Origin: Saccharina japonica
Lineage: Eukaryota > Sar > Phaeophyceae > Laminariales > Laminariaceae
Length of the DNA: 64,000 nt
Assembly (NCBI GenBank): GCA_008828725.1
Contig: MEHQ01004149.1
Location: forward strand, 1-64,000
Reading direction: 5' to 3'
In this document: one piece after another, positions 31,430-43,000 of the stretch
Position numbering within the stretch: the stretch's first letter is position 1
Layout: each line of letters opens with the position of its first letter
Translations under genes and position numbers: made by a program
The notes under the pieces: generated by a model
What the model saw: the letters and a program-made list of their open reading frames with translations, nothing else
Told to the model about the DNA's origin: nothing
Databases searched by the model: none

Positions 31430-33900
31430 GCGACAAATTGCTGTGAATTAGAGCAGGACCTTGTGTGCCGCCGTAGAAGGGTTGGCTCACCTTGACCGTT
31501 CCCGCGCGATGGCGTTTCTTCGCCGCGAACATTTCCTAGGATGTTCTACGTTTCGAGGAAAGGTCTACCGGACAGCCTCAGTGCCTGTGTTTCGTTAGTC
31601 TCTTTCGAACCTTGCCGTCGTTGTTCCACGTTGTTCCGCTGTGTTGTTTGTTGATTGATTTGTCCTGGGGGTGCGAAATTTCTCGTATTGCGCACGGAGG
31701 TTTTGAGCCACCGCAACAGCTACTACAGTTGACGTGTTGTCGAGCGGTGTTCTGTTTTGGTCTGTCCGGCTTAACGGGAGCGGAAACGTTCCCCCAAGGT
31801 ATTGTTGGTGTACCTGGCTTTAGCCAAGGTATGTGAGGGTTATGACAATGCTACACATTGTCGGGCGGCGACCAGGTTAATAATAATTGTGAAATTGAGA
31901 GGTGAAAAAAAAAAACAATTACGTGGAGATTATCTCGTGCCGTCTATATGGCAACATCTGCAGCAGCTACAACGGCGTGATTAATAACTGACGTTCAGAT
32001 CCCGCGAGGTGATGGCAATTATGACGTTGGAAGGATAGTTGGGTTAGCTTTTCGGTATTGGCGAAAGGGACCGCTTGTCGAACAAGGGATTGGACGAGTG
32101 TTTCATGCCCATCGTTGTCTCAGCTCGAAACAAGCATCATATTTACATCTCGTCGGGGTCTTATTTGAGGCGTCCGAGGGGTATTCCCGAGGGATGTTGT
32201 AACAAACCTTCTGCGAAACGACATTCTTTGTGGTTGAATGTTTGTGACATGTGCACCCTATATCATCAGCAGTTGACACGCTGCACTGCTTGTACCGCTG
32301 TAGCATCTTCTGCTGCTCTAGCTTGCTCACTATGGACAAACCATATCACCGGCAAGCCGGTCGTTAACATTGGCTACTGCATTGTGTAGAAATTTGCATG
32401 TCGTTCTTAATACGACCCCTCGATAGAAATGATATTGTCAAACTGTTAAGTACCACTGCTTGATACTTGCTTCAAGTGCCATGACCTACTCCGGCGTGTC
32501 TTCTCGGACATCTTGATTATTGACAATTGGCCGGTGTACAAGCCTGCATCGTCAATACGTGTCTGCACGATAAGGTGGAACTAAACAATAAAATACTCCT
32601 ATAATATGTGGTGGCGTCGCCATAACATACACGGTCCCAGTCTAAGTTTGTGGCTGACCGAGCCTTCTATAGCAAACGTAATTACAGCTATGCCCAACAC
32701 GTCTGGGAAGACATAAGGCATGATATGGCGGTGGTATGGACAAGGTGTGCAAGCCGCCAACACGCCAGCTATCTCAAGACACACCGCAGGTATACAAACT
32801 CGTTACCACGTTCCTGCATAGGTAAACTTCTGCGACACAGCTATTGACAGTAGGCCACGCGTCTGAACATATAGCAGTTGAGATGATGTATCAGCACTAT
32901 ACGTATGAGTGTTTTTCTTTAAACCAGTCCACACTACTGCCATATGCCATTGTGGGGCCCAAACGGTGGGTGACAAACACGAAGACAGGTCGGTGCTAGA
33001 GAAAAGCAGGACGGACTACAAGTAAAACGTACCACTGCATCTAAGGGTGGTCTCGATTGCAACGGCCAGCTGTGGACACCGAATGCATCGAAATAACGAG
33101 CAGCTTACCACGCCACGCCTCTGCCCCGGCCCCCGTACATAAGGGGCGTTTGGGGCTACTGCAAAAAATTATATTGTCGTCGAACTAGTGTGATCCCACG
33201 CGATGCAGAGGTTCTCCTGGCAATCAAGTTGCTGATGGTGCAGTCACCCAAGAAACGATGCTCCCCCAGCCGCGTACGAGGATGATGTCCAGCGGCCCCA
33301 GCCACGATATTTCGGCGCACTCCGAACTGGTGATGATTATGTGCAGCGCTTCTAGGAACGAGTTTCTAGCAGCCTTAGACGACCAACGGGAATGAATCAA
33401 TTCCTAGTGAACGTAGATTTCATGGGTATTGTAGCACACATCATATCACAGGCAAACACGACAACATGCTAACGGATGGATGTCTCGTGGTTCGGGTTCC
33501 TATAACGTGCGTATGGAATCCAATTAGAATAGCCTCGGTCGATCGACCATCTCGAGTCGAACGGCAACGACCCCTGTTTTCGGAAGGCGATCACGATGAC
33601 AGTTTGATTGTATATTGTTAGGGTTTCCAGTGATAATTGGACTTTGCTGCTTTTCCACCGCATTGCGAATTCTCACGTGAGCTCGCTCTCGATGCCACTT
33701 CATGCTCTACGTCTCAGGGGTGCACAATAAAAAACAAGGGTTACGTGATCAAAGCTCTTCTGAGCCTCGTCTTCTCTCTCCCGTTTCCATAAAGTGTAAC
33801 CGCCCACGCTTTACGGATAAACAACCGGGTGTTTACAACTAAACCGTTTTTGAGGTTAAGGGGGGCTCTATACCTCGCCCAATAACGAAGTTTATGCTAA
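31430..33900. other. No recognised gene
   Basis: Only short ORFs (60-104 residues) on both strands, none with a recognised domain. A short copy of the 14672/38600 repeat lies near 31840-31862. Otherwise unremarkable low-repeat DNA. Confidence 0.4.
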
Positions 33901-34030
33901 ACTGATGTGTGCTGCGATAGGGCATGCCTTATAGAACTTTTTGGCCAACACACTTCTGACTAGCCGTTCCTTAAGTCAATGTCGTAGGAAGATCATTCGT
34001 GGTTTCACAAACAATTTATGAGGTACACTT

Positions 34031-34276
34031 GACGCATGCTACGGTAGGGGTAGCACTTTTGGACTGAATCGTTTTCTGAACGATCGGGCTCCTTAACCCA
34101 AACTCGTCGGACTTTCACTTTTGAGACTAATATTGTTTCAAAATATACTTCGGTCAGGAGATTTCGCATCCGGCAGCACTTTTATTTTCCTCCCAAACCT
34201 TTTTTCGGTAAGGTATTACGCTCCTTAAGTGAGGATCTCAGGAAAAACATGGTGCACCTCTATCGTAGCATGCGTC
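34031..34276. mobile_element. Family 1 miniature element
   Basis: Left GACGCATGCTACGGTAGGGG, right CACCTCTATCGTAGCATGCG. A partial, more diverged family 1 piece precedes it (about 33902-34010), and another follows (34290-34443, ending TTTTACCGTAGCACGCGAC). Confidence 0.8.
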
Positions 34277-34443
34277 ACTTACAGTATAGGCTTTGGGATT
34301 GTTCATCGCGTGGCACTTTTACCCTTTCTCACAAAATGTGTTTGGGTGTTGTAGGCATAAAGCTCCTCAAGTGAGGAGCATCACGCCAATAAGGGGGGTC
34401 ACCCCTATGAGGCAAACCCCTTACTTTTACCGTAGCACGCGAC

Positions 34444-36242
34444 GGTTCTACGTTAAGCCCGATTTCACAAGGCCTGTGGTTGTGGCATCGAACGAATCGT
34501 ATTCACATTTACACGTGGTATCCGAAACAAAGAAAGGAGTCGTAGCTTGTCAGTTGAGGGACGGCGGCAGTGATATAAGCTACAGTAGAGCGCAAACGTT
34601 TGAACCCCAACGCCTGCCGTAACACTATAGCACAGAGGCGTGCCACGAAAGGGGTATCAATTACTCATCAAAAACGTTGTATATTGGGGCAGGCAGCTGC
34701 TAGCCTGGGGAACTGCCTTATACAACTGGATTCACCGTCGATCCGTATTTCAGAGGTATTCATGGTGGGGGCGATCGTCCATCAGGTTATGGGTTATGGG
34801 TGCAGTTGAGAAACTACCACGTGATGAAAAGGAAGGAGCGAGGACAGGAAATGCGGTAGATGGTGCTCAAGCCGGACGTAGGTACAGGAGGGGACTACGA
34901 GTAAATACTGTGTGCAGAGGACTCTCTTTCGCTTTCCGTCGTTTCCTTGTTTCGGAGTGCTTATGAGTGGTCAACGTTGAAGCACGTGCTAGTAATACAT
35001 GATTGTCGTATATACTATGGCAAGGATGATCATACTAATAATATAGTTGATATCACGGGTCGGGGTTTGGAGGGTGAGGTGTTTGAACAGCGCCTCCGGC
35101 GAGGAGCTCAAAGAACATTGTTATTACGGAGGACCAAGGTAAATATATAGGACCAAACGTTGTTAGTACAAATACCTAATTGATAGGACCAAAAACTGTT
35201 GGTAAAAAAATATAATGATACAGCGTTTTTTGTGGGTACCACAGGTCCTATTTACTATGGTCCCCCGTGATAGATGCACCCCTCTGCTTTTGCAGCGTCT
35301 TGCGTCGACAGCCCGCCATCCACCCAACAACCAGGCTGCAAGATAATAAGGTCTGATAAAAGAGCGCGACACGACAAGCGTTTTGTCTGAAAATACCGAC
35401 TCAAAGGTGGCCCCCGCCACGTGAATGCGAAAGGGTGCACTGACTCCTTGAGGGGTACCTCGTCTCCTCCGACTGTCTTGATTGAGTGCTGTGGGGTGCG
35501 GTGTTGCTGGCAGACCATGCCTGGATAGTGCGTCGAGCTTGCTAAGCCTGCTATGCATGCATATATATATGTATAGCAGTTAGTTGCGAATTGGTCGAGT
35601 GTGATCAGACACATCTCCTTCCTGCACAGACAGGGTTTCCAATCGAGGCTGTCGCACAATGGATGATATTGCTTTGTGTTTTTCTAGACGGGGTTTCTTG
35701 TCCATGTGGGGCACGCTTGATGCCACTACATACCCGTGTATCGTGTGCCTCGTAGTAGGTAAAACCTAGTGGCCAATGTCTTGAACTAATTGTAGATTAA
35801 TTTAACAAGTTACGAAAACGATTAAGCACGAAGTTTATGTTATCGCAATATTAACAACTGTTTGTTGTCTGTGTTTCTTGTTCCTCGTAGTGGGTGAAAA
35901 CTAAATAATGTGTTTGCACTTGTTGTATGGACTAATTAAAAGTTTACGTTTGCCTCCCTCTCTATCACTGGGGGGCATCATACAAAGTAAATACGTAGGA
36001 CCTACACAAAAAAAAAAAAACATTTTTTATTAAAAAGTATATTAACCATTTTTTATTAAAAGTATATGGTCATAATTACTATGATGAGGTCCTCTGCATC
36101 AGAATGAATATAATCAAGACGGACACTGGACTGGGTGTGCAGGCAGACTGCAGACCATCACCAAGAAAAAAATCCTTCGTATTATATACCTGGTATATAT
36201 ATATATATATCTATAGTCCACACCTGGTACCATATACCTGGC
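34444..36242. other. No gene; family 2 copies
   Basis: A family 2 element lies at about 35131-35272 (AGGACCAAACGTTGTTAGTA to GGTCCTATTTACTATGGTCC, with an internal partial duplication), and a decayed one near 35995-36090. Overlapping minus-strand ORFs at 35163-35659 (131 and 134 residues) read into the family 2 element and show no domain, so I do not call a gene. Confidence 0.45.
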
Positions 36243-36779
36243 GACGCATACTATTAATACACACAAGAGGTGCACCATGTTTATTTGTGTGGCTCTTAAC
36301 TTTTGAGGGCTTGTTACCAATAATAAGTATACACCTGACTGAAACCAAAAAATGTACTATCACCCCGATGAGCAAATTCCATGGCGGAAGTATATACATA
36401 TATACAGAATGAAAGACAAAATGTAACACGAGAATAAGCGTCCCTCGATTTTGGGTCAACCCCTTAACCCCTTAACCCTTTTAGAACTGCAGTCCCGTTT
36501 TGGGGACAAAGCACTCTAATTCTAAGTAGTCTGTCCCCAAAACGGGACTGCAGTTCTAAAAGGTCCCATGTATTTGGGGACAAACTACTTGGAATTATTG
36601 TGGGTTTTTTTCTGAATGGGTTAATAACTGGTCCCACGTACGTATTTTTGGGGACAACTACGACGTACTTGGATTTAGTGAAGGATACGTTTTTCGGTTC
36701 TGAATGGGTTAAGGAGACCATAGGTTACATTCAGAAAACGCTTGAGCCAAAACGTGTTTCCTCCATCGTAGCGCGCATC
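36243..36779. mobile_element. Family 1 element carrying a cluster of TTAA elements
   Basis: Begins GACGCATACTATTAATACAC and AGAGGTGCACCATG; ends CCATCGTAGCGCGCATC. Its TTAA site (near 36464) is expanded by a compound insert at 36476-36708. Confidence 0.7.
36476..36708. mobile_element. Compound of about three TTAA-type elements
   Basis: First unit runs CCCTTTTAGAACTGCAGTCC to ACTGCAGTTCTAAAAGG, near-perfect inverted ends like the insert at 4305. The second (to TTAA at 36621-36624) and third (to TTAA at 36709-36712) resemble 29385-29464, with GGTCCCA, GGGGACAAACTACTTGG and TTCTGAATGGG. Confidence 0.65.
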
Positions 36780-38196
36780 GGGCACGTCGTACATATATAT
36801 TTTTAAAAAAATAAAAAAAAAACAACAGCTGTGAGCTCGAGGATTTCGTCGAAGCTCATCTTTGCTAGCTGAGTGTATATATAACAACCTTTTGGTGAAA
36901 TTGGGATCGTTATGTCTATTAATAATTGAGAAATAATCATATGTATATATATATTATATGTATATGTATATATACGTGTCTACTACTGTACAGCAGTATA
37001 TGTATATCATACCACAAAGAAGAAGGGCAGCAATATCTCTCGGTTGCCTCTGTCTTGGAAAGTTTCAGTAATATTGCTCGTCATCATCACGTACATATAT
37101 ATGCACCCTCAAAGTATATCCTTCATGTATGTGGGCGAAACATGACAACATTCCAAACTATCCTCGTCATCCACATTTCAGCAACACCAGCACCACCATC
37201 ATCATCATTAACAATCAGTCAATTACACGAAAGTACAGTTTGTTCATGCGTGGTACCCGTGTAATATATACAGTATATATATGTCGTATATATGCTCTGC
37301 GTCGTATTATTCGCCGATCACGGGTGTGTGCCTTGTGGGTTGTTTTTCTGTGCAATCGAGAACGGCCGGCTTACCCGTACAGTCAATGTGATGTGCCACT
37401 GTGGCTACCGGCTCCTGGCTGGGTGTGGTCGCGCTGGCATCTAAGCGTACTACTACTTGTACCATTGTAATATGGTATAGTAGAGTACAGTTACAGTATT
37501 ATTAATAGTAATAGTGTGGTATTGTAGGAGCTGATGATGCGGGGGGACATGCCTACCTGGTACGGCTGTCGAAACCACAACCAACTAAATATGGTGTTTA
37601 AACAGAACGGGGTATGATATAATACATACATACATACATATTTTGGGTCCGTCATATGTGTGTGCTCCACCGCAGTAAACCGTTCCTTCTATGATATACC
37701 CGTCGACTTCCAGCACACTCAGTAGTGTCCGTGCCGATTCTTCATCCTAGAGAGATACAAGTTATTATTATGTGGTCACTAAATCACGACACATACATCA
37801 GAGATACTATACGTTGGAATGCACAGCAGCAGTAAGCAGAACAGACAACGCAATTCCGTGTGTCGTGTGTGTGTCGTCCGCATTGAACCGTCCTTTCTAC
37901 CCGTCGACATCCAGCACACCCAGTGTCTGTGCCGATTCCTCAACCTAGGGTTATGCTTGCCATATTTAGCCCTCCGTAACAGTACCTATACTGTAGTATG
38001 TATTATGACGGGTGAACACGGTGATCACATAACCAAATATGACGTAAAAAAATAGGGGGGTACCTGGTTTTTGCCGCGCATGATGGTGGGTGTTTGGTTA
38101 CTCTGCTCCCGCCCATACTACGAATTATTACGGTGCGGGCCATGGTAATCCGAACATAATTAAATGAGATGTAAACACAGGGGGGTCATAACCGGG
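36780..38196. other. No recognised gene; TA-rich microsatellites
   Basis: TATA-rich tracts at 36945-36975 and 37262-37290, CAT-type repeats near 37195, and ATAC repeats near 37625. The word CGTCGACATCCAGCACACCC at 37903 and its relative at 37702 form a small direct repeat; the related TCATCCAGCACACACACTC is at 18564. Short ORFs only. Confidence 0.4.
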
Positions 38197-38449
38197 GAGG
38201 CATGCTACGTACGATAGAGGCGCACCGTGTTTTCTTCTGAGCTCCTCACTTAAAAGGAGCGTCATACCTTACCGAAAAAAGGAGTTTTTTAGAGGAAAAT
38301 ACAAGTGCCGCCGGATGATAAAAATCTCATGACCAAAGTATACCCTGAAACATATTATGTCAGAAGAATGAAAGTCCGACGAATTGGGGCTAAGGAGCCC
38401 GACCGTTCAGAAAACGATTCAGCCAAAAAGTGCTACCTCTACCGTTAGC
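38197..38449. mobile_element. Family 1 miniature element
   Basis: Left GAGGCATGCTACGTACGATA, right GTGCTACCTCTACCGTTAGC. Contains CTCCTCACTTAAAAGGAGCG and GGGCTAAGGAGCCCGACCG. Confidence 0.75.
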
Positions 38450-38599
38450 CGAGTTCCGATTGTGTTTGAATCCCCGCCCCCCCCCCCCCGAAATTATGTA
38501 TGCAGGGCGCGTATAGATATGGCATAATAGCACACAGCCGCCGCTAGTCAACCCCGACCCCGTTAACTAGCTCGCCACATGTCAGCGACCATCGTAGTA

Positions 38600-38755
38600 C
38601 CATTCATTATTAGTATTATCTTTGCCATCCGACAATGTGCAGCATGATCTTCAGCGATGATCACTCATAAAATTCCCAAAAGCAGAAAACCACAGAAACC
38701 AAGGAAACCTATCTATGCGTACAGTCTAACACCCTTCTATGTCTGCTTGCATTCA
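38600..38755. repeat. Distant inverted repeat, right copy
   Basis: Reverse complement of 14672-14810, with CCATCCGACAATGTGCAGCA, AAACCACAGAAACCAAGGAA and CTATGCGTACAGTCTAACAC. The match is strong enough to suggest fairly recent copying. Confidence 0.7.
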
Positions 38756-39809
38756 TTGTGTTTGTTGTTTTTTCCTAATTATTATCTCCGCGTCTCCCCC
38801 TCCTCAGTTGTAGAGGTGGTCGTAAAACTCGCAGGTCTGGCGGGGTCACGTAGCGCAGGCGCTTATTCCCCCTCTCCCCACTGTGTGGGTTCGTGCCCTT
38901 TCTTCCCGCGTCGAATTGCGTCGAAAAGACATAAAGTGCATGTAGTATGTATATACACTACACAATATACTTAGTATATAATACAATTTGTACCACAGAG
39001 AGAGGTACTACTACTGTTGCTCTCGTACAGCTCAGTTCTCCGCTGCGGAAATGAGATGTCTACTAGAGGCGGGTGGCGGCGTGCGGGGCATCTTCCATAG
39101 GCACAGTCCATGTACGTATGATACGCGTACAGCATTTTCTAATGTCCTTAAACAAAAATCCTCAGGAATATACCAGGCAGGTCGAGTGTATGCGCGGATC
39201 TGAATCCCAGATACCAGGTATGTATTGTATTATATGTGTATACACGAACGAAGTATACTACATACATCATCCCCACACTAGGAGTATCTTCTTCTTGTTT
39301 TGTCAGTTTCCGACACCCTTCCCCCGCAACGCCGGATCGCCCGCTATTGCCGCGAATAATGCACCTATTTACTACAAGTTATTACACCTCATTTGGTGGT
39401 GTTGTTTGACGTGTCACCCTGTCATATTTGATTTTTTTGGTGAAACGTCGCTGAGGAGGAGTGCTCGGTAAAGGCATCCATATAAGGGGGAGACGGCTGT
39501 ATTATCGGTATAAGTTCGTCAAGTAGTAAGGTATACGTATGATTGATAAGTACTTCGTACATATGTACGAAGTATATATTGTTATTATTATTTTATCTTT
39601 GCCATCCGACAATGTGCAGCATGAGCTTCAACATTGGTCACTCATAACATTCCCGAAAGCAGAAAGTATATACATCGTATGTGAATGGTATGATTGAAAT
39701 AAGAGCTATTAAGAACTGCACATAAAATGTCGATGGCAAATGGAATAACATTATACCAGAGGTACCAGTAAATATTAATAACGTAGCTGTGCAGTTAATA
39801 CACATATAT
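38756..39809. other. No recognised gene
   Basis: Plus-strand ORFs of 71-132 residues overlap without domain evidence. At 39595-39665 a shorter copy of the 38600 repeat occurs (CCATCCGACAATGTGCAGCA, then AAGCAGAAAG). Confidence 0.4.
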
Positions 39810-39984
39810 TTCATGTCTCGGATAATCGGGAAATTGGGAGGACGAAAATAAAGCGGAGAAACCGGTGATGACACCTCCTGTCCTGTCGTAGTTTTGATCC
39901 GCCCCGCCGGAACAAACGGGCATATTATATCCCTCTCAGCTTGCTGCCATCGAAAGTCCCCACCACTCTCGCACACCAGCTCAC
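39810..39984 (+). promoter_or_regulatory. Upstream block shared by GST C and B
   Basis: Counterpart of 24562-24714: TCGGATAATCGGGAAATTG, the identical 21-bp word at 39899-39919, CAGCTTGCTG and CAGCTCACAACCCCAC, in the same order and spacing. Confidence 0.55.
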
Positions 39985-39989
39985 AACCC

Positions 39990-40080
39990 CACATCCACCT
40001 CCACCACCACCACCACCACCACCACCACCACTACTACTACCACTACTACCACTACTACCACTACTACCACCACCACTTAC
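39990..40080 (+). repeat. ACC/ACT microsatellite before the GST C start
   Basis: Long CCACCA and CTACTA triplet run ending about 10 bp before the ATG. Confidence 0.8.
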
Positions 40081-40088
40081 CAATCACT

Positions 40089-43000
40089 ATGTCTCCCGTA
40101 TTCAACTACTTCCCGATCCCCGCCCGTGGCGAGGCCACCCGCGTCGCTCTGGCCGTCGCCGGCGTTGACTTCGAGGACAAGCACATCTCTTTCGCGGAGT
40201 TCGGTGCCTGCGGGTTCAAGACCCTCCCCGTCTACCAGGTGAGAGAGGGGAGAAGAGAAATCACAGCAGATACATATAGAGATACCACCAGTTCATTCAG
40301 TGCGGAGACTTTCCGCCTCTCTGGGTGATTGCATACAAACCCCGTTTATTTTTACTTTTTTACAGCTTTATTAGAAGCGTGGTGAATTTTCATGTTTTGT
40401 TTTGTGCACAGCGAGGAACGCCACACTCCAACTTTTATGTGACATCAATGTATGCCACCAGCCTTCTTAGTTAGCCGAAATACGGGAGTCTTAGCTGCTG
40501 CCGAAATACTACCTCTGCTGCTGTATTACACAGTGTTACTGCTGTAGTATTTCATGGTGTATGATATTATTGTGTTCAGCTGTGTCTTGTGTGTCCAGTC
40601 AGAGGTCACGCGTACATGTATAATAATAGTATGCGTAGGAACACGAACGAACGTACTACTGTAGATATATAGCTTAAAAACGGTGCGAAGTGTATGCAAA
40701 GCGAAAAGGGAACGTAGCCAATAAAAAGTGTATTTACCTCGCACCCACCCGCAGCAGTTAGTTGTGGTGGTGCTGTTGGTTGTGGGTCGACGGATCAAGA
40801 CGTGCATACATACGTACGTGCATTGGTCACTATTCACAATTTTCCACAGCCCACTGATCCCACTACTGTAAATAAATGTGGTGCATCGAACGCTGCGTGG
40901 CACCGCACATGTGAGGGGTGACTGCTATGTGCAAGACGAATATCAACTCACCCTAGCCCGAACTCGAACCGCTCTAAGTTCTAAGCCAATCAGACCCAAT
41001 CAACCATTAATATTATATTCGTGAGCGATATCAACATCCCCTTTGTCTCGTTACACAAACAATCAGTGTACCTCAACCATGGTAGTTGCCTCAAATAAGA
41101 GTTTGATAAGCTCTACTACTACTGCCGCATGACGGATTTGTGCGCTGATTGATGATGACGTCGTCGTATTGGGTGAAAGGAACAGCTTCGCCGTGTGAAG
41201 ACAAATCGCACACATCGCATCGAGACCTCAACAAAAGCAATACCCAGAGCGAGCTTTATTGTGATCGTTCAACACCCTAATACTATACTGCTGGGTGTAT
41301 AGTAGTACATAGCAAATAAAATGCGCGTGCACGGTGTGGACGAGAGCGTATTATGCTACTTCGATACTTCGAGACTGCCGATTAAGCTTTTGTTGGTGTC
41401 ATCGACAGGTGCCACAAAAGGACATTACGGTGTCAATTTTGACTGTGAAGGAAATATATACCAAACCTAATAGTTTCGATGTATTATGTTCTCATCGGAA
41501 AGGCAGTACTCAACTAGTAGAAAAATCTGCTGTTCCGATTATCACAGACTGCAACCAATTGTGTCGCGTCGTATATATGGCGTGGCATACTGTACAACGA
41601 GTGGACGGTATCTACATACCACTCTGTCCGTAAATACAAGAACCTTTTTTATTCAATATGAATGGGAAAAATGTGCTTATATTGCGGGACAGAGTGGTAC
41701 GACACACAGAAGAAGCCCTACAAAAGCCACCTCTAGAGATAGCCGTATCGTCTACTCCGCCTCGCTGGCACTCACTTGTTGAATAGCCCTAGCCTTGTCC
41801 GTTGAGCCACCACTGATATCCATGCCCGTTGGGCAGATATTACACTAAATCACTGGCACGTATGTTTACACCCAAGAAGCAGTTACATAGTAGTATACCC
41901 ATTCATCGCTATCTCTGGAAGTGGCCGCACAGAAGTCAACACGCCCCGAAGCTCTTATGTACTGCAAGGCCGCCTCACGTACGGTTCTTGGTATAGAGGA
42001 TCCATCGCAGCCTTCATGCAAGCGACTCGCCCAACACCCTCTCGTGTTACGCTTCGCGCTTGCCGCAAAGCAATGTCTGCCTGATCGATCAGTGAGCACC
42101 AAACGTTCCGCGTCCCGGCATATGCTATGACATGACTACGCCGCCCGCCCCCCCCCAGTGGCCACACCAGAAATTATCTCAATTCAATAGAGGCTGTCGT
42201 CCATATGCAAGTCCGCCTCAGAGACGGTTCTTAGCAGGATACAGCTCACTGCCTGGTTGGTGAAAACCCAACGTGCTCCTGTCGTGGCATTGTAGGGATG
42301 CGAGGGTCTATGGTCATACGACTACTGCCGTGCACGACATGAGTGCCCCCCCCCCCCCCACCGACCCCCTGCCATAATATTGAGCTCCTCGGGTGAGGCG
42401 CTCAGATAGTATGCCGCCACCCCTATAAGGGCATTGCTCCAAAAACCAGTTCTTGGTGGGTGTAGAGAGCTCCTATACCCAAATCAAATTCAGTGGCCTC
42501 AGAAAAAATAGATGCTATGTACCCATACCCCTCTGTCGTCGCTAGCGTGTTGTGCTGTTGTTCGTCTCTCAACCCTCGCCTCACCCCATCCTTCGCCCGC
42601 CTGCCTTTCGCCATCCCCCGCCCCTCTCCAACTTCAACCACACTTGAACTTCAACCACACAACTTCTACTTCAACTTGAAAAACAGATGGACGGCACCGA
42701 CTACACCCAGTCGACGGCTCTGCTCCGCTACGCCGGCAAGCTCGGAGGTACGTACCCGGAATGCCCTCTCGAGGCTCTCAAGGTGGACGAGATCGTGATG
42801 ATCGCGGAGGACGTGTTCATCAACCTCTTCTCCACCCTGAAGGAGAACGACGAGGCCAAGAAGGTGAGCTGACCGGCGCTATGATGGGTATACATTTAGC
42901 GGTAACGGTAACGGTAACGGTAACGGTAACGGTAACGGGCGGTAACGGTAACGATAACGGTAACGGTAATCGTAGCGGTAACTGTAGCGGTAACTGTAGC

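Noticed and set aside
35163-35659. Two overlapping 131-134-residue minus-strand ORFs
   Set aside because: They run into a family 2 element, lie in different frames of the same stretch, and show no domain or splice support.
40925-41000. Possible minus-strand tRNA with GGTTCGAGTTC
   Set aside because: The box A candidate is too close to box B and no acceptor stem forms.
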